Shown here: piece after piece, positions 1 through 5,752 of the stretch | Layout: every line of letters starts with the position of its first letter | Position numbering within the stretch: the first letter of the stretch is position 1 | Source: Planctomycetota bacterium | GTDB taxonomy: Bacteria; Planctomycetota; Brocadiia; SM23-32 | Reading direction: 5' to 3' | Assembly: GCA_030604585.1 (NCBI GenBank) | Contig: JAUVVP010000162.1 | Span: 1 to 5,770 of the forward strand | Length of the DNA: 5,770 nucleotides | Notes under the pieces: generated by a model | The model's database searches: none | The model's input: only the letters and a program-made list of their open reading frames with translations | Told to the model about the DNA's origin: nothing | Translations under genes and position numbers: made by a program

Positions 1-553
1 CAACCTGCCGGTGGAACTCGCTCAGGTACGGCTGCGCCAGCGTCTGCCCCACCAGGTAGAGCCCAACGCAGACGATCGTACTGCCCGCCAGCTTGCACAG
101 CCACTCCCCAGGGGGCAGGTGCAGCCGGGAACTCTCCGCCACGAACGCCTGCTGCCGCAGCCGCCCCATCAGCAGCACCAACACGAAGGAGAACAGCACG
201 GCCACCAGGAATCCGTGCGCCGTCAGCAGGGCCGCCCGCGGAAACGTCATCACGTCGGGCATGATCAGCACGGCCCGGCTGAGATTCACCAACGTGTGCA
301 CGCCGAAGTAGGCGACGAAGATCGCGACCATAAGCTGCGTGCCGGACCAGCGGGAACGCAGCGTCGGATAGGCCAGCACGGCGGCGACGAGCAAACTGGA
401 CACCAGCAGCCAGCACACGAACACCGCAAAGGACCCCGGCGGCCGCCGGAAGTCCTGGAACCGGGCCAGCACCCGAAAGGAGACGAACGAGATGCCGAAC
501 AGCAGCACCGCCGCCAGCAACACGCGCCACAGGTAGTTCGCAGCCCCCTTCAT
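1..553 (-). CDS. Polytopic membrane protein, unknown family (5'-end only, runs off left edge)
   Basis: The reverse strand is open from an ATG at 553 to the window edge, giving 184 residues with no stop. The translation is strongly hydrophobic, with about five likely membrane segments at residues 8-30, 41-64, 72-98, 107-130 and 151-174. They are joined by short polar, Arg-rich loops such as FRRPPG and RLRQQ, so this is an integral inner-membrane protein. The ATG at 553 is preceded by AAGGGAG at a spacing of about 5 bases, a good ribosome site. An in-frame ATG at 601 would add 16 residues but has only a weak AGTAGG ahead of it, so 553 is preferred. I do not recognise the family and see no catalytic motif; the C-terminal part lies outside the window. 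It is divergent from the ceramidase-like pair. The opposite-strand reading frame here is Gln/His/Arg-rich and looks like a composition artefact. I am confident that it is a real membrane protein, and its function is unknown. Confidence 0.85.
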   Translation of the reverse strand, partial: MKGAANYLWRVLLAAVLLFGISFVSFRVLARFQDFRRPPGSFAVFVCWLLVSSLLVAAVLAYPTLRSRWSGTQLMVAIFVAYFGVHTLVNLSRAVLIMPDVMTFPRAALLTAHGFLVAVLFSFVLVLLMGRLRQQAFVAESSRLHLPPGEWLCKLAGSTIVCVGLYLVGQTLAQPYLSEFHRQV

Positions 554-628
554 TGCCACTCCCTTCGGCAATCGCCACAAGCAGCCAACAGAGGCCTTCA
601 TGCCTACTGCGCAGCCAACACCCCGCTC

Positions 629-643
629 TGTGCCGTCGGCACA
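629..643. promoter_or_regulatory. Perfect 15-base palindrome, possible operator
   Basis: TGTGCCG-T-CGGCACA has two perfect 7-base arms around one central base. It lies just downstream of the candidate -10 box at 646-651, over the predicted transcription start of the left gene. A one-base centre is unsuited to an RNA hairpin but is usual for a site bound by a dimeric repressor. No second copy was seen in the window, and no regulator gene is present, so the operator role is an inference. Confidence 0.3.
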
Positions 644-645
644 AC

Positions 646-674
646 AGCATAGCAGCGAATGGACACTAAGGCAA
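646..674 (-). promoter_or_regulatory. Candidate sigma70-type promoter for the left membrane-protein gene
   Basis: Read on the minus strand, TTGCCT (674-669) is followed after exactly 17 bases by TATGCT (651-646). Each box matches four of six consensus positions. Transcription would start near 639, about 85 bases before the ATG at 553. The spacing is ideal but the boxes are only moderate, and sigma preferences of this organism are not known. The competing TTGAGA slightly upstream has no acceptable -10 box. Confidence 0.35.
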
Positions 675-704
675 CCGGAATGTGGCTCTCAACGTAGCGC
701 TCGC

Positions 705-730
705 GGAAAAACGGGGCAGGCCCCTTTTCC
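705..730. terminator. Hairpin with A/T-rich flanks between divergent promoters (bidirectional-terminator-like)
   Basis: GGGG (713-716) pairs with CCCC (721-724) across a CAGG loop. GGAAAA (705-710) pairs with TTTTCC (725-730), leaving A711 and C712 bulged. On the plus strand the GC stem is followed by TTTT, and on the minus strand by GTTTTT, so it resembles a short intrinsic terminator in both directions. It is oddly placed, upstream of both neighbouring promoters rather than at the end of a gene. It could insulate the two divergent units from stray transcription, or be a chance structure in GC-rich DNA. Confidence 0.3.
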
Positions 731-744
731 CCTGGGCGGGGCAG

Positions 745-773
745 TTGCACGTCCGGACTTCTGGCGGTATAAG
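745..773 (+). promoter_or_regulatory. Candidate sigma70-type promoter for the tandem ceramidase-like genes
   Basis: TTGCAC (745-750) and TATAAG (768-773) are separated by exactly 17 bases. The -10 box matches five of six consensus bases; the -35 box matches only the TTG core. Transcription would begin near 780, leaving a leader of about 80 bases before the ATG at 860. That makes the in-frame GTG at 776 unlikely to be a translation start. An 8-base direct repeat (CGGGGCAG at 712-719 and 737-744) ends directly against the -35 box. Confidence 0.4.
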
Positions 774-847
774 GCGTGGCTGGCCCGCGGCGTCCGGTTG
801 TCGGGACCGAGCGTGCGGGCATCCGCCCGACTGGAAATGATGCGTGG

Positions 848-854
848 AGGGAGG
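848..854 (+). promoter_or_regulatory. Ribosome binding site deciding the start at 860
   Basis: The purine-rich run 846-859 contains GGAGG at 850-854, five bases before the ATG at 860. This is the strongest Shine-Dalgarno match in the window. It selects 860 over the upstream in-frame GTG at 776, which has no comparable site. Confidence 0.75.
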
Positions 855-859
855 AGGGG

Positions 860-2023
860 ATGGCCGCCTTACTGGTTGGGCACGGACGGGAATGCATGAC
901 CCCGCCGCCGGGCACCAAGATGATGGGCTACGCCAGCCGGACCGAAGGCGCGCGGGAGGTGCACGACGACCTGTTCGTCAACGCGATTGCGCTGGGGGAC
1001 GATGGCGAGAGGATTGCCCTGCTCACCTACGACGTGTGCCACTTCGACCTCGCCTTCGCGGCCGAGATCAAGTCGGCCCTTCGAGAGGCGACCGGGCTGG
1101 ACGCCGCCCACGTGGCGCTGAACACCTCGCACACACACGCGGGGCCGGTAGTCGGAGCCTGGCACGCGCAGCGTGCCGCCCCGGACTACCAGCGCGCCGT
1201 CATCGCCAAGGGCGTTCGCGCGCTCCGGGCAGCCCTCGAGGACCTGGCGCAGAGCGCCTTCTCGGTGGGTTCGGCGCCGGTGGACATCGGTTGCAACCGC
1301 CGGGAGATGACGCCCGAGGGGAAGATAATACTCGGCGTCAATCCGGACGGCCCGCGCCTGCCGGAGATGACCGTGTGGCGCTTCAGCCGTCCGGCCGGGC
1401 CGGACGTGGTGCTCTTCAGCACCGCCATGCACGGCACCACCCTGGGGGGCGAGAACTTGAGCATCTCGGCCGAGTGGATGGGCGCGGCCGTGCGCTGCCT
1501 GGAGGCGGAGTCGCCGGAGGCCCGCTACGTCTTCGCCCAGGGCTGCGGGGCGAATCAGAACCCCTACCGCCAGCAGGCCACCTTCGAGCTGATCGAGCAG
1601 CACGGCCGCACGGCCGCCGCAGCCGTGCGCGAGGCATTGGGGGGCGTGCGCGAGCTGAGGCCGCTGCCCCTGCGCTGCATGATGCGGGAGCTGCCGCTCC
1701 CGCTGCTGGACGACGAGTCGAAGACCTATCCCCTGCCGATGCACGCGGTGCGGATCGGCGAGGCGATCCTCATCGGCCTCGGCTGCGAGGCCTTCGTTCA
1801 GTACGCACTGTTCGGGCGCAGCACCTCGCCGGCGGCTGAAACGCTGGTGCTCGGTTACACCGACGGCAGCGCCGGGTACCTGCCGACGGCGGACGCCTAC
1901 CAGACCGGCGGCTACGAGACCGAGGCGAACAGGCATTTCCCCGTGGGCAGCCCGTTCGCCCCACGCAGCGAAGAGATCGTCAAAGAAGCGATGCAGGAGA
2001 TGCTCGAGGAGCTTGTCCGGTGA
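860..2023 (+). CDS. Neutral/alkaline ceramidase-like metallohydrolase, N-terminal domain only (first paralogue)
   Basis: This 387-residue protein matches the N-terminal catalytic domain of neutral/alkaline non-lysosomal ceramidases (Ceramidase_alk), which hydrolyse N-acyl amide bonds using zinc. Visible motifs are TPPPG near the start, NTSHTHAGP at 88-96 (the family's HTHSGP metal/catalytic histidines), NRRE at 146-149 (equivalent to the substrate-binding Arg of NRSP), MHGTTLGG from 190 (second zinc His, H191), GLGCEAF at 307-312 (zinc Glu, E310) and GYLPT at 339-343 (zinc Tyr, Y340). The GDVSPN serine loop appears as GANQNPY at 230-236, so the nucleophile position holds N234. There is no signal peptide, and the C-terminal immunoglobulin-like domain of full ceramidases (about 650 residues or more) is absent, so a cytoplasmic enzyme of different specificity is likely. 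The start at 860 has a strong ribosome site and aligns exactly with the second paralogue. The family is secure by motif; the substrate is unknown. Confidence 0.88.
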   Translation: MAALLVGHGRECMTPPPGTKMMGYASRTEGAREVHDDLFVNAIALGDDGERIALLTYDVCHFDLAFAAEIKSALREATGLDAAHVALNTSHTHAGPVVGAWHAQRAAPDYQRAVIAKGVRALRAALEDLAQSAFSVGSAPVDIGCNRREMTPEGKIILGVNPDGPRLPEMTVWRFSRPAGPDVVLFSTAMHGTTLGGENLSISAEWMGAAVRCLEAESPEARYVFAQGCGANQNPYRQQATFELIEQHGRTAAAAVREALGGVRELRPLPLRCMMRELPLPLLDDESKTYPLPMHAVRIGEAILIGLGCEAFVQYALFGRSTSPAAETLVLGYTDGSAGYLPTADAYQTGGYETEANRHFPVGSPFAPRSEEIVKEAMQEMLEELVR

Positions 2024-2138
2024 ACCGGCGGCATTGCTGCGCCCAGAGCGGCGACCGTCGAGCACGGGAAGGAACAGGAGTTCTAGCGCAGTCTCTCTTC
2101 TGCCAGGGCGATGGCCCATGGCAAGGCAGGTAAAGCAC

Positions 2139-3299
2139 ATGAACGATCTGAAGGTCGGACACGGGCGGGAGTGCATCACGCCGCCGCTCGGCATAAGGAT
2201 GGTCGGCTATGCTGCCCGCACCGACGGCGCCGCCGAGGTACACGACGACCTGTTCGTCAACGCCGTGGTGCTGGAGGGCGGCGACCAGAAAGTCGCCATA
2301 CTGGCCTACGACCTCTGCCTGTTCCGCACTGAGATGGCCGGAATGGGCAAGTCGCTCATCGAGGAGGCCACCGGCTTGCGGCCGGAGCAGGTCCTGCTGA
2401 ACACGTCCCACACGCACGCGGGGCCGGCCCTCGGCGGGCGTGACGAACCGAGGGAAAATGAGGAGAACTACCGCGCCGAGGTGCTCCAGAAGAGCCTCCG
2501 GGCGCTCCGCACCGCCCTGGCTGGAACCGCGCCCGCCGTCTTCTCGGCCGGCTCAGCCCCGGTGGACATCGGCTGCAACCGCCGCGAACGACAGGAGGAC
2601 GGCACCATAAAGCTCGGCCACAACCCCGACGGGCCGTCGCTGCCGGAGATGACCGTCTGGCGCTTCGCCCGCTCCCAGATGCCCGACGTCGTCCTGTTCA
2701 GCACGCCCATGCACGGCACCACCCTGGGAGGGGAGAACCTGAGCATATCGGCCGAGTGGATGGGGCTGGCAGTGCACTACATCGAGGCGGAATCGCCCGA
2801 CGTGAGGGCCGTCTTCCTCCAGGGATGCGGCGGCGACCAGGACCCCTACTACTCGCTCGACACAGGCGCGCGGGGCACCTTCCAGGAGGTCGAACAGCAC
2901 GGCAAGGACGCCGCCGCAGCCGTCAGAAAGGCGCTCGAAGGGACTCGGCAGCTCGACCCGCTGCCGCTGCGGACGGTCTTGCGCGAGGTGGCGCTGCCCG
3001 ACAAGGAGGATGCCTCCGAAAGGCGCGCTATGCCGATCCACGGCCTGCGCATCGGCGATGCCATGCTGGTGGCGCTGGGCTGCGAGGCGTTCGTCGAGTT
3101 CGCCCTGTTCGGCAGGGCCACCTCAGCGGCGGACGAGACGCTCGTGCTCGCCTACAGCAACGGCAACGTGGGCTATCTCTGCACGGCCGACGCCTTTGAG
3201 ACCGGCGGCTACGAGCCCAGCACGAGCCGAGTGGCCCCTGAGAGCGAACAGATCGCCAAGCAGGCCATCCGGGAGGTGTTCGCTGCCCTGGCGGAGTGA
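2139..3299 (+). CDS. Neutral/alkaline ceramidase-like metallohydrolase, N-terminal domain only (second paralogue)
   Basis: This 386-residue protein is collinear with the gene just upstream and about 55-60 % identical to it by hand count. It keeps NTSHTHAGP at 88-96, NRRE at 147-150, MHGTTLGGENLSISAEW from 191 (H192), GCEAF with E316, and GYLCT with Y346. The serine-loop equivalent reads GGDQDPY at 231-237, so D235 sits where ceramidases have Ser, and the loop after it is about five residues longer than in the first copy. The tail is about seven residues shorter. The ATG at 2139 is chosen because MNDLKVGHGREC aligns without a gap to MAALLVGHGREC of the first copy. An in-frame ATG at 2118 would add seven residues, and the frame is open back to 2013. 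The ribosome site is only a weak AGG at 2128-2130. The 115-base gap (2024-2138) shows no promoter, so cotranscription is likely. There is no signal peptide, and the physiological substrate is unknown. Confidence 0.87.
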   Translation: MNDLKVGHGRECITPPLGIRMVGYAARTDGAAEVHDDLFVNAVVLEGGDQKVAILAYDLCLFRTEMAGMGKSLIEEATGLRPEQVLLNTSHTHAGPALGGRDEPRENEENYRAEVLQKSLRALRTALAGTAPAVFSAGSAPVDIGCNRRERQEDGTIKLGHNPDGPSLPEMTVWRFARSQMPDVVLFSTPMHGTTLGGENLSISAEWMGLAVHYIEAESPDVRAVFLQGCGGDQDPYYSLDTGARGTFQEVEQHGKDAAAAVRKALEGTRQLDPLPLRTVLREVALPDKEDASERRAMPIHGLRIGDAMLVALGCEAFVEFALFGRATSAADETLVLAYSNGNVGYLCTADAFETGGYEPSTSRVAPESEQIAKQAIREVFAALAE

Positions 3300-3315
3300 C
3301 AGCGCCGACCAGCAA

Positions 3316-3338
3316 CTAACACCTAACACCTAACACCT
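3316..3338. repeat. Tandem heptamer, three perfect copies of CTAACAC
   Basis: CTAACAC is repeated perfectly at 3316-3322, 3323-3329 and 3330-3336, followed by a partial CT. The array begins 17 bases after the stop of the second ceramidase-like gene, in the spacer between convergent genes. Its A-rich composition stands out from the GC-rich surroundings. It has no internal symmetry and would not form a terminator hairpin. Its role is unknown; it may be a dispersed genomic simple repeat. Confidence 0.8.
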
Positions 3339-3419
3339 GTCCACCGCTCTCACTCAATTGCGCAAGGCTCAGTACTCCTCTGCTCGCCAGGCGGCAAGGC
3401 GCACCGCTAACTGGACAGG
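3336..3419. repeat. Widely spaced 8-base inverted repeat spanning the convergent gene ends
   Basis: CCTGTCCA (3336-3343) and TGGACAGG (3412-3419) are perfect inverted copies 68 bases apart; the right arm lies in the last codons of the toroid/DUF4159 gene. A direct repeat CACCGCT occurs at 3342-3348 and 3402-3408. Such spacing makes a stable RNA hairpin unlikely. No uridine run follows either arm, so I do not call it a terminator. It may be coincidental. Confidence 0.25.
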
Positions 3420-5629
3420 CCATAGAGGACGATCTTGATGGCCAGCCGGCTGGCGGAAGGCTCCAGCAGCGACGGGCAGGAGTAGCACGGATGGCCGTCA
3501 ATGGCGCTGCTCAGGTCGTACTTGCTGTAAAGGATGACGGCCCGGCCGTCGTGCTCGATGAACTCCAGCACGGGGCGCTTCAGCTCCGGGGTGTCGCGGC
3601 GCACGGCGGGGCTGTATTCGACCTCATCGAGCGGCTCGCCGAGTTCGAAGAGCGGATGGCCGAGCGGCAGGGCCTTTAGCTCCTGGTCGGGGAACATCTC
3701 CGGTTCCCGCATCAGCTTGCGGAAGGACTCGTCGAAGCGCTTGCTGCCGCAGGCGGCCTCGGCAAAGATGAAGCCGCCCCGCTCCAGGTAGCGCCTGAGC
3801 TGTTTCCTGGTTTCGGCGTTCAGCTTCAGTTCCTGCACCCCGGTCAGGTAGAGCATCTGGGCCTGGAAGGGGCTCTCCACGTCCACCCGGATCGGCAGAG
3901 GGCGGCTGTAGACGGCCAGCCCGGCCTTGCTGCTCACCTGTTCGAGCACTTTGAGCCATGCGCGTTTGTGCGGGCGCCAGTCGCCGCCGTGAACGACCTG
4001 GCCCAGCGTGAAGGCGCCGCGCCGGGGCGCCGACTCCCTCCTGGTGGGCACGTAGAAGGCAGGCTCCGTCAGCTTCCCCTCGAGCCTTTGCAGCCCGGTC
4101 ACGTAGGCGACGATGTTCATACCCATCTTGAAGTTGACGTGCTCGAAGTCGGCCACGTCCCACTCGCAGGACAGCCCGTCGGGCGCGTAGAGCAGCGATA
4201 TCCAGCACGGCCCCTTGATGGCCTCGAGCCTGGGCCTGTCCCCTGCCACGATGTCGAAGTAGCTCGTGTAGATCGGGTGGTCCTTCGGCAGGGCTTCCAG
4301 CTCTTCCTCGGAGAACCGCTCCTTGAGCAGGTCCCTGAAGGCCCGGTCGAACACCGCGTCGCCGTTGGCCGCCTCGATCAGGACGAAGCCGCCGGCATCC
4401 ATGTATTCCTTAAGGCGTGCTACCTCCTGGGGCGACCAGCGCACGGCGGCACCCCCGCTGACGTAGAGGATCGGGGCCGCCATCAGGTGCCCCAGCGGCG
4501 ACGTGAGCGGCAAGACCTGCCAGTCCAGGCGCTGCTCCAACTCCTCCCCGACGTACTGGACCAGGAACCTGGCGTCGTAGCGATTGGCATTCCACCTGCC
4601 GGCCCACTGCCCCTTGTGGATGAGGATGGGCGCGTTGCCCTTGGCCAGAAACAACAGCATGAAGCAGTCCTGAATGAACGGCCACTCGTAGCGCGAGGGG
4701 GCACGAACGATGCCGCGGGCATGGCCGACCAGGTGCTCGACACCCTGGCGGTACCAGTCGTGGCGGCCGAAGTACCTGCGGGCCAGGATGACGCCGGCCC
4801 GTTCCAGCGCGTAGAGGTAGTAGAACTTCCACATCCGATGGTGGGGGTTGCGCGTGACCGAGAAGTTGTCGGCCAGCCAGTCGAGCCCCTTTTGCAGGCG
4901 CCGGTTGTCGCGGTAGACGCCGCAGCGCCCGTCCTTTATGTGCAGCCAGACGTCGCAGATGTAGAGGCTGGCCACGCCCGCCGCCGTCATGCTGCCGTAT
5001 GAGTCTCCCGAGCGGGGCCGGTAGGCCCATCCCCCGTCGAGATTCTGACCGCCGCTGTAATACTGGCGCGCACTTTCCCAGATGGCCTGGGGGATCTGCA
5101 CTCCGCTCTCCGCCGCCGCGTTAAGCCCAAGCAGCGCAAACTGGGAGTTGGAGTAGTCGCTGCGGCCGGAGTGCGTGTAGGACCAGCCACCCGAGCCCTG
5201 CTGGGCCCGCATCAGGTAGCGGGCGCCGGCGGCGATCTCGTCCTTGTAGGCCTTCGGGTCCACGCTCTTGAGGGCCATGATGCGCAGGGACACCTGATAG
5301 ACGCCGCGCTCGCCCTCGGCCCTGTTGGCCACCAGGTACTCAACCGCCCTGCTGACAACCGGGTCATCGCCCGGGACACCGGCCGCACGCAGCGCCAGGA
5401 CGCCCAGGGCCGTCTGGCCCACGGGCCAGGAGCCGCCCTGGCCGCCGCCACTGAACGCACCGGTGCGGTCCTGCTTCGACCTTATGTCCTTGACAAGCTC
5501 GTCTATCCTGTCCGCCAGTTGGTCCGCTGTGACAAGGCCCAGGGCCGTGCCGGCGCTCGACGCAAGCAGGAGCTGCCCGGCAGCGACCACAAGGAGAAAG
5601 GGAAGGCACGCTCTCTTTGCCTTTTCCAT
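3407..5629 (-). CDS. Exported alpha-toroid (prenyltransferase/squalene-cyclase-like) protein with two DUF4159 domains
   Basis: This 740-residue protein starts with a Sec-type signal peptide: a basic KAKR stretch and a hydrophobic core at about 8-26. Residues about 50-335 form helical-hairpin repeats like the prenyltransferase/squalene-cyclase toroid, with Gly-Trp turns such as GGSW at 65-68, GGWSY from 147 and GGWAY at 199-203. The DxDD acid motif of squalene-hopene cyclase is missing, so cyclase activity is not expected. Two DUF4159 domains (a glutamine-amidotransferase-like fold) follow at about 348-512 and 538-738. Each has a strand ending YVSGG or YLTGV, then GGF, an EAA-(N/C)-G turn, FD..FR, LP..HP and a final NIVAY or KIVLYGL. 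The ATG at 5629 is chosen because it places the signal peptide at the N-terminus; ATGs at 5680 and 5683 would add 17-18 residues, and none has a clear ribosome site. The product should act outside the inner membrane. Its biochemical role is unknown. It is convergent to the ceramidase-like genes. Confidence 0.85.
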   Translation of the reverse strand: MEKAKRACLPFLLVVAAGQLLLASSAGTALGLVTADQLADRIDELVKDIRSKQDRTGAFSGGGQGGSWPVGQTALGVLALRAAGVPGDDPVVSRAVEYLVANRAEGERGVYQVSLRIMALKSVDPKAYKDEIAAGARYLMRAQQGSGGWSYTHSGRSDYSNSQFALLGLNAAAESGVQIPQAIWESARQYYSGGQNLDGGWAYRPRSGDSYGSMTAAGVASLYICDVWLHIKDGRCGVYRDNRRLQKGLDWLADNFSVTRNPHHRMWKFYYLYALERAGVILARRYFGRHDWYRQGVEHLVGHARGIVRAPSRYEWPFIQDCFMLLFLAKGNAPILIHKGQWAGRWNANRYDARFLVQYVGEELEQRLDWQVLPLTSPLGHLMAAPILYVSGGAAVRWSPQEVARLKEYMDAGGFVLIEAANGDAVFDRAFRDLLKERFSEEELEALPKDHPIYTSYFDIVAGDRPRLEAIKGPCWISLLYAPDGLSCEWDVADFEHVNFKMGMNIVAYVTGLQRLEGKLTEPAFYVPTRRESAPRRGAFTLGQVVHGGDWRPHKRAWLKVLEQVSSKAGLAVYSRPLPIRVDVESPFQAQMLYLTGVQELKLNAETRKQLRRYLERGGFIFAEAACGSKRFDESFRKLMREPEMFPDQELKALPLGHPLFELGEPLDEVEYSPAVRRDTPELKRPVLEFIEHDGRAVILYSKYDLSSAIDGHPCYSCPSLLEPSASRLAIKIVLYGLSS

Positions 5630-5724
5630 CCCCGGCCCCCGTGCTGTGGTTCTGAGGGAGAAACGCCTCGGCTTTAGCATCATCCCGGCGGCAAGGCGCG
5701 CGGACGGTGCCCCCCGCGTCCCTC

Positions 5725-5752
5725 AATATACCAGCAGCGTGCGACGGGTCAA
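5725..5752 (-). promoter_or_regulatory. Sigma70-type promoter for the toroid/DUF4159 gene
   Basis: On the minus strand TTGACC (5752-5747) is followed after 16 bases by TATATT (5730-5725). Each box matches five of six consensus bases, the best promoter in the window. Transcription would start near 5718, about 90 bases before the ATG at 5629 and 35 before the alternative at 5683, so it does not settle the start codon. The AT-rich -10 stands out in otherwise very GC-rich DNA. Confidence 0.55.

Noticed and set aside
11..652. Plus-strand open frame of 213 codons at the left end
   Set aside because: It is antisense to the well-formed membrane protein, extremely rich in Gln, His and Arg, and has no fold or motif; GC-rich DNA gives such shadows.
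600..899. Plus-strand 99-codon frame in the divergent intergenic region
   Set aside because: It has no recognisable family and no ribosome site, covers predicted promoters on both strands, and overlaps the start of the ceramidase-like gene in another frame.
2069..2080. AAGGA and AGGAG Shine-Dalgarno-like sequences in the spacer between the paralogues
   Set aside because: No start codon follows at a usable distance that opens a plausible reading frame; the nearest ATGs are 31 bases or more downstream.
869..2194. Minus-strand 441-codon frame opposite the first ceramidase-like gene
   Set aside because: Long, but it is the complement of a gene with clear family motifs, and its own translation is Arg/His/Gly/Ala-rich without domains.
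3300..3406. Intrinsic terminator between the convergent genes
   Set aside because: Neither strand shows a compact GC-rich stem followed by a T run; only an 8-base palindrome TTGCGCAA (3358-3365), a heptamer array and widely spaced inverted arms are present.
3968..5002. Plus-strand 344-codon frame opposite the toroid/DUF4159 gene
   Set aside because: It has no motif, a Val/Gln/Asp/Arg-rich shadow composition and no promoter or ribosome site.
4600..5490. Terpene cyclase or squalene-hopene cyclase activity for the toroid domain
   Set aside because: The fold-type repeats are present but no DxDD or similar acidic catalytic motif is found, and the protein is exported and fused to DUF4159 domains.
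5640..5683. Twin-arginine export signal in the extended N-terminus (PRRFSL)
   Set aside because: Phe is at the wrong position for the Tat consensus and the hydrophobic core begins some 18 residues later; a Sec signal from the ATG at 5629 is simpler.
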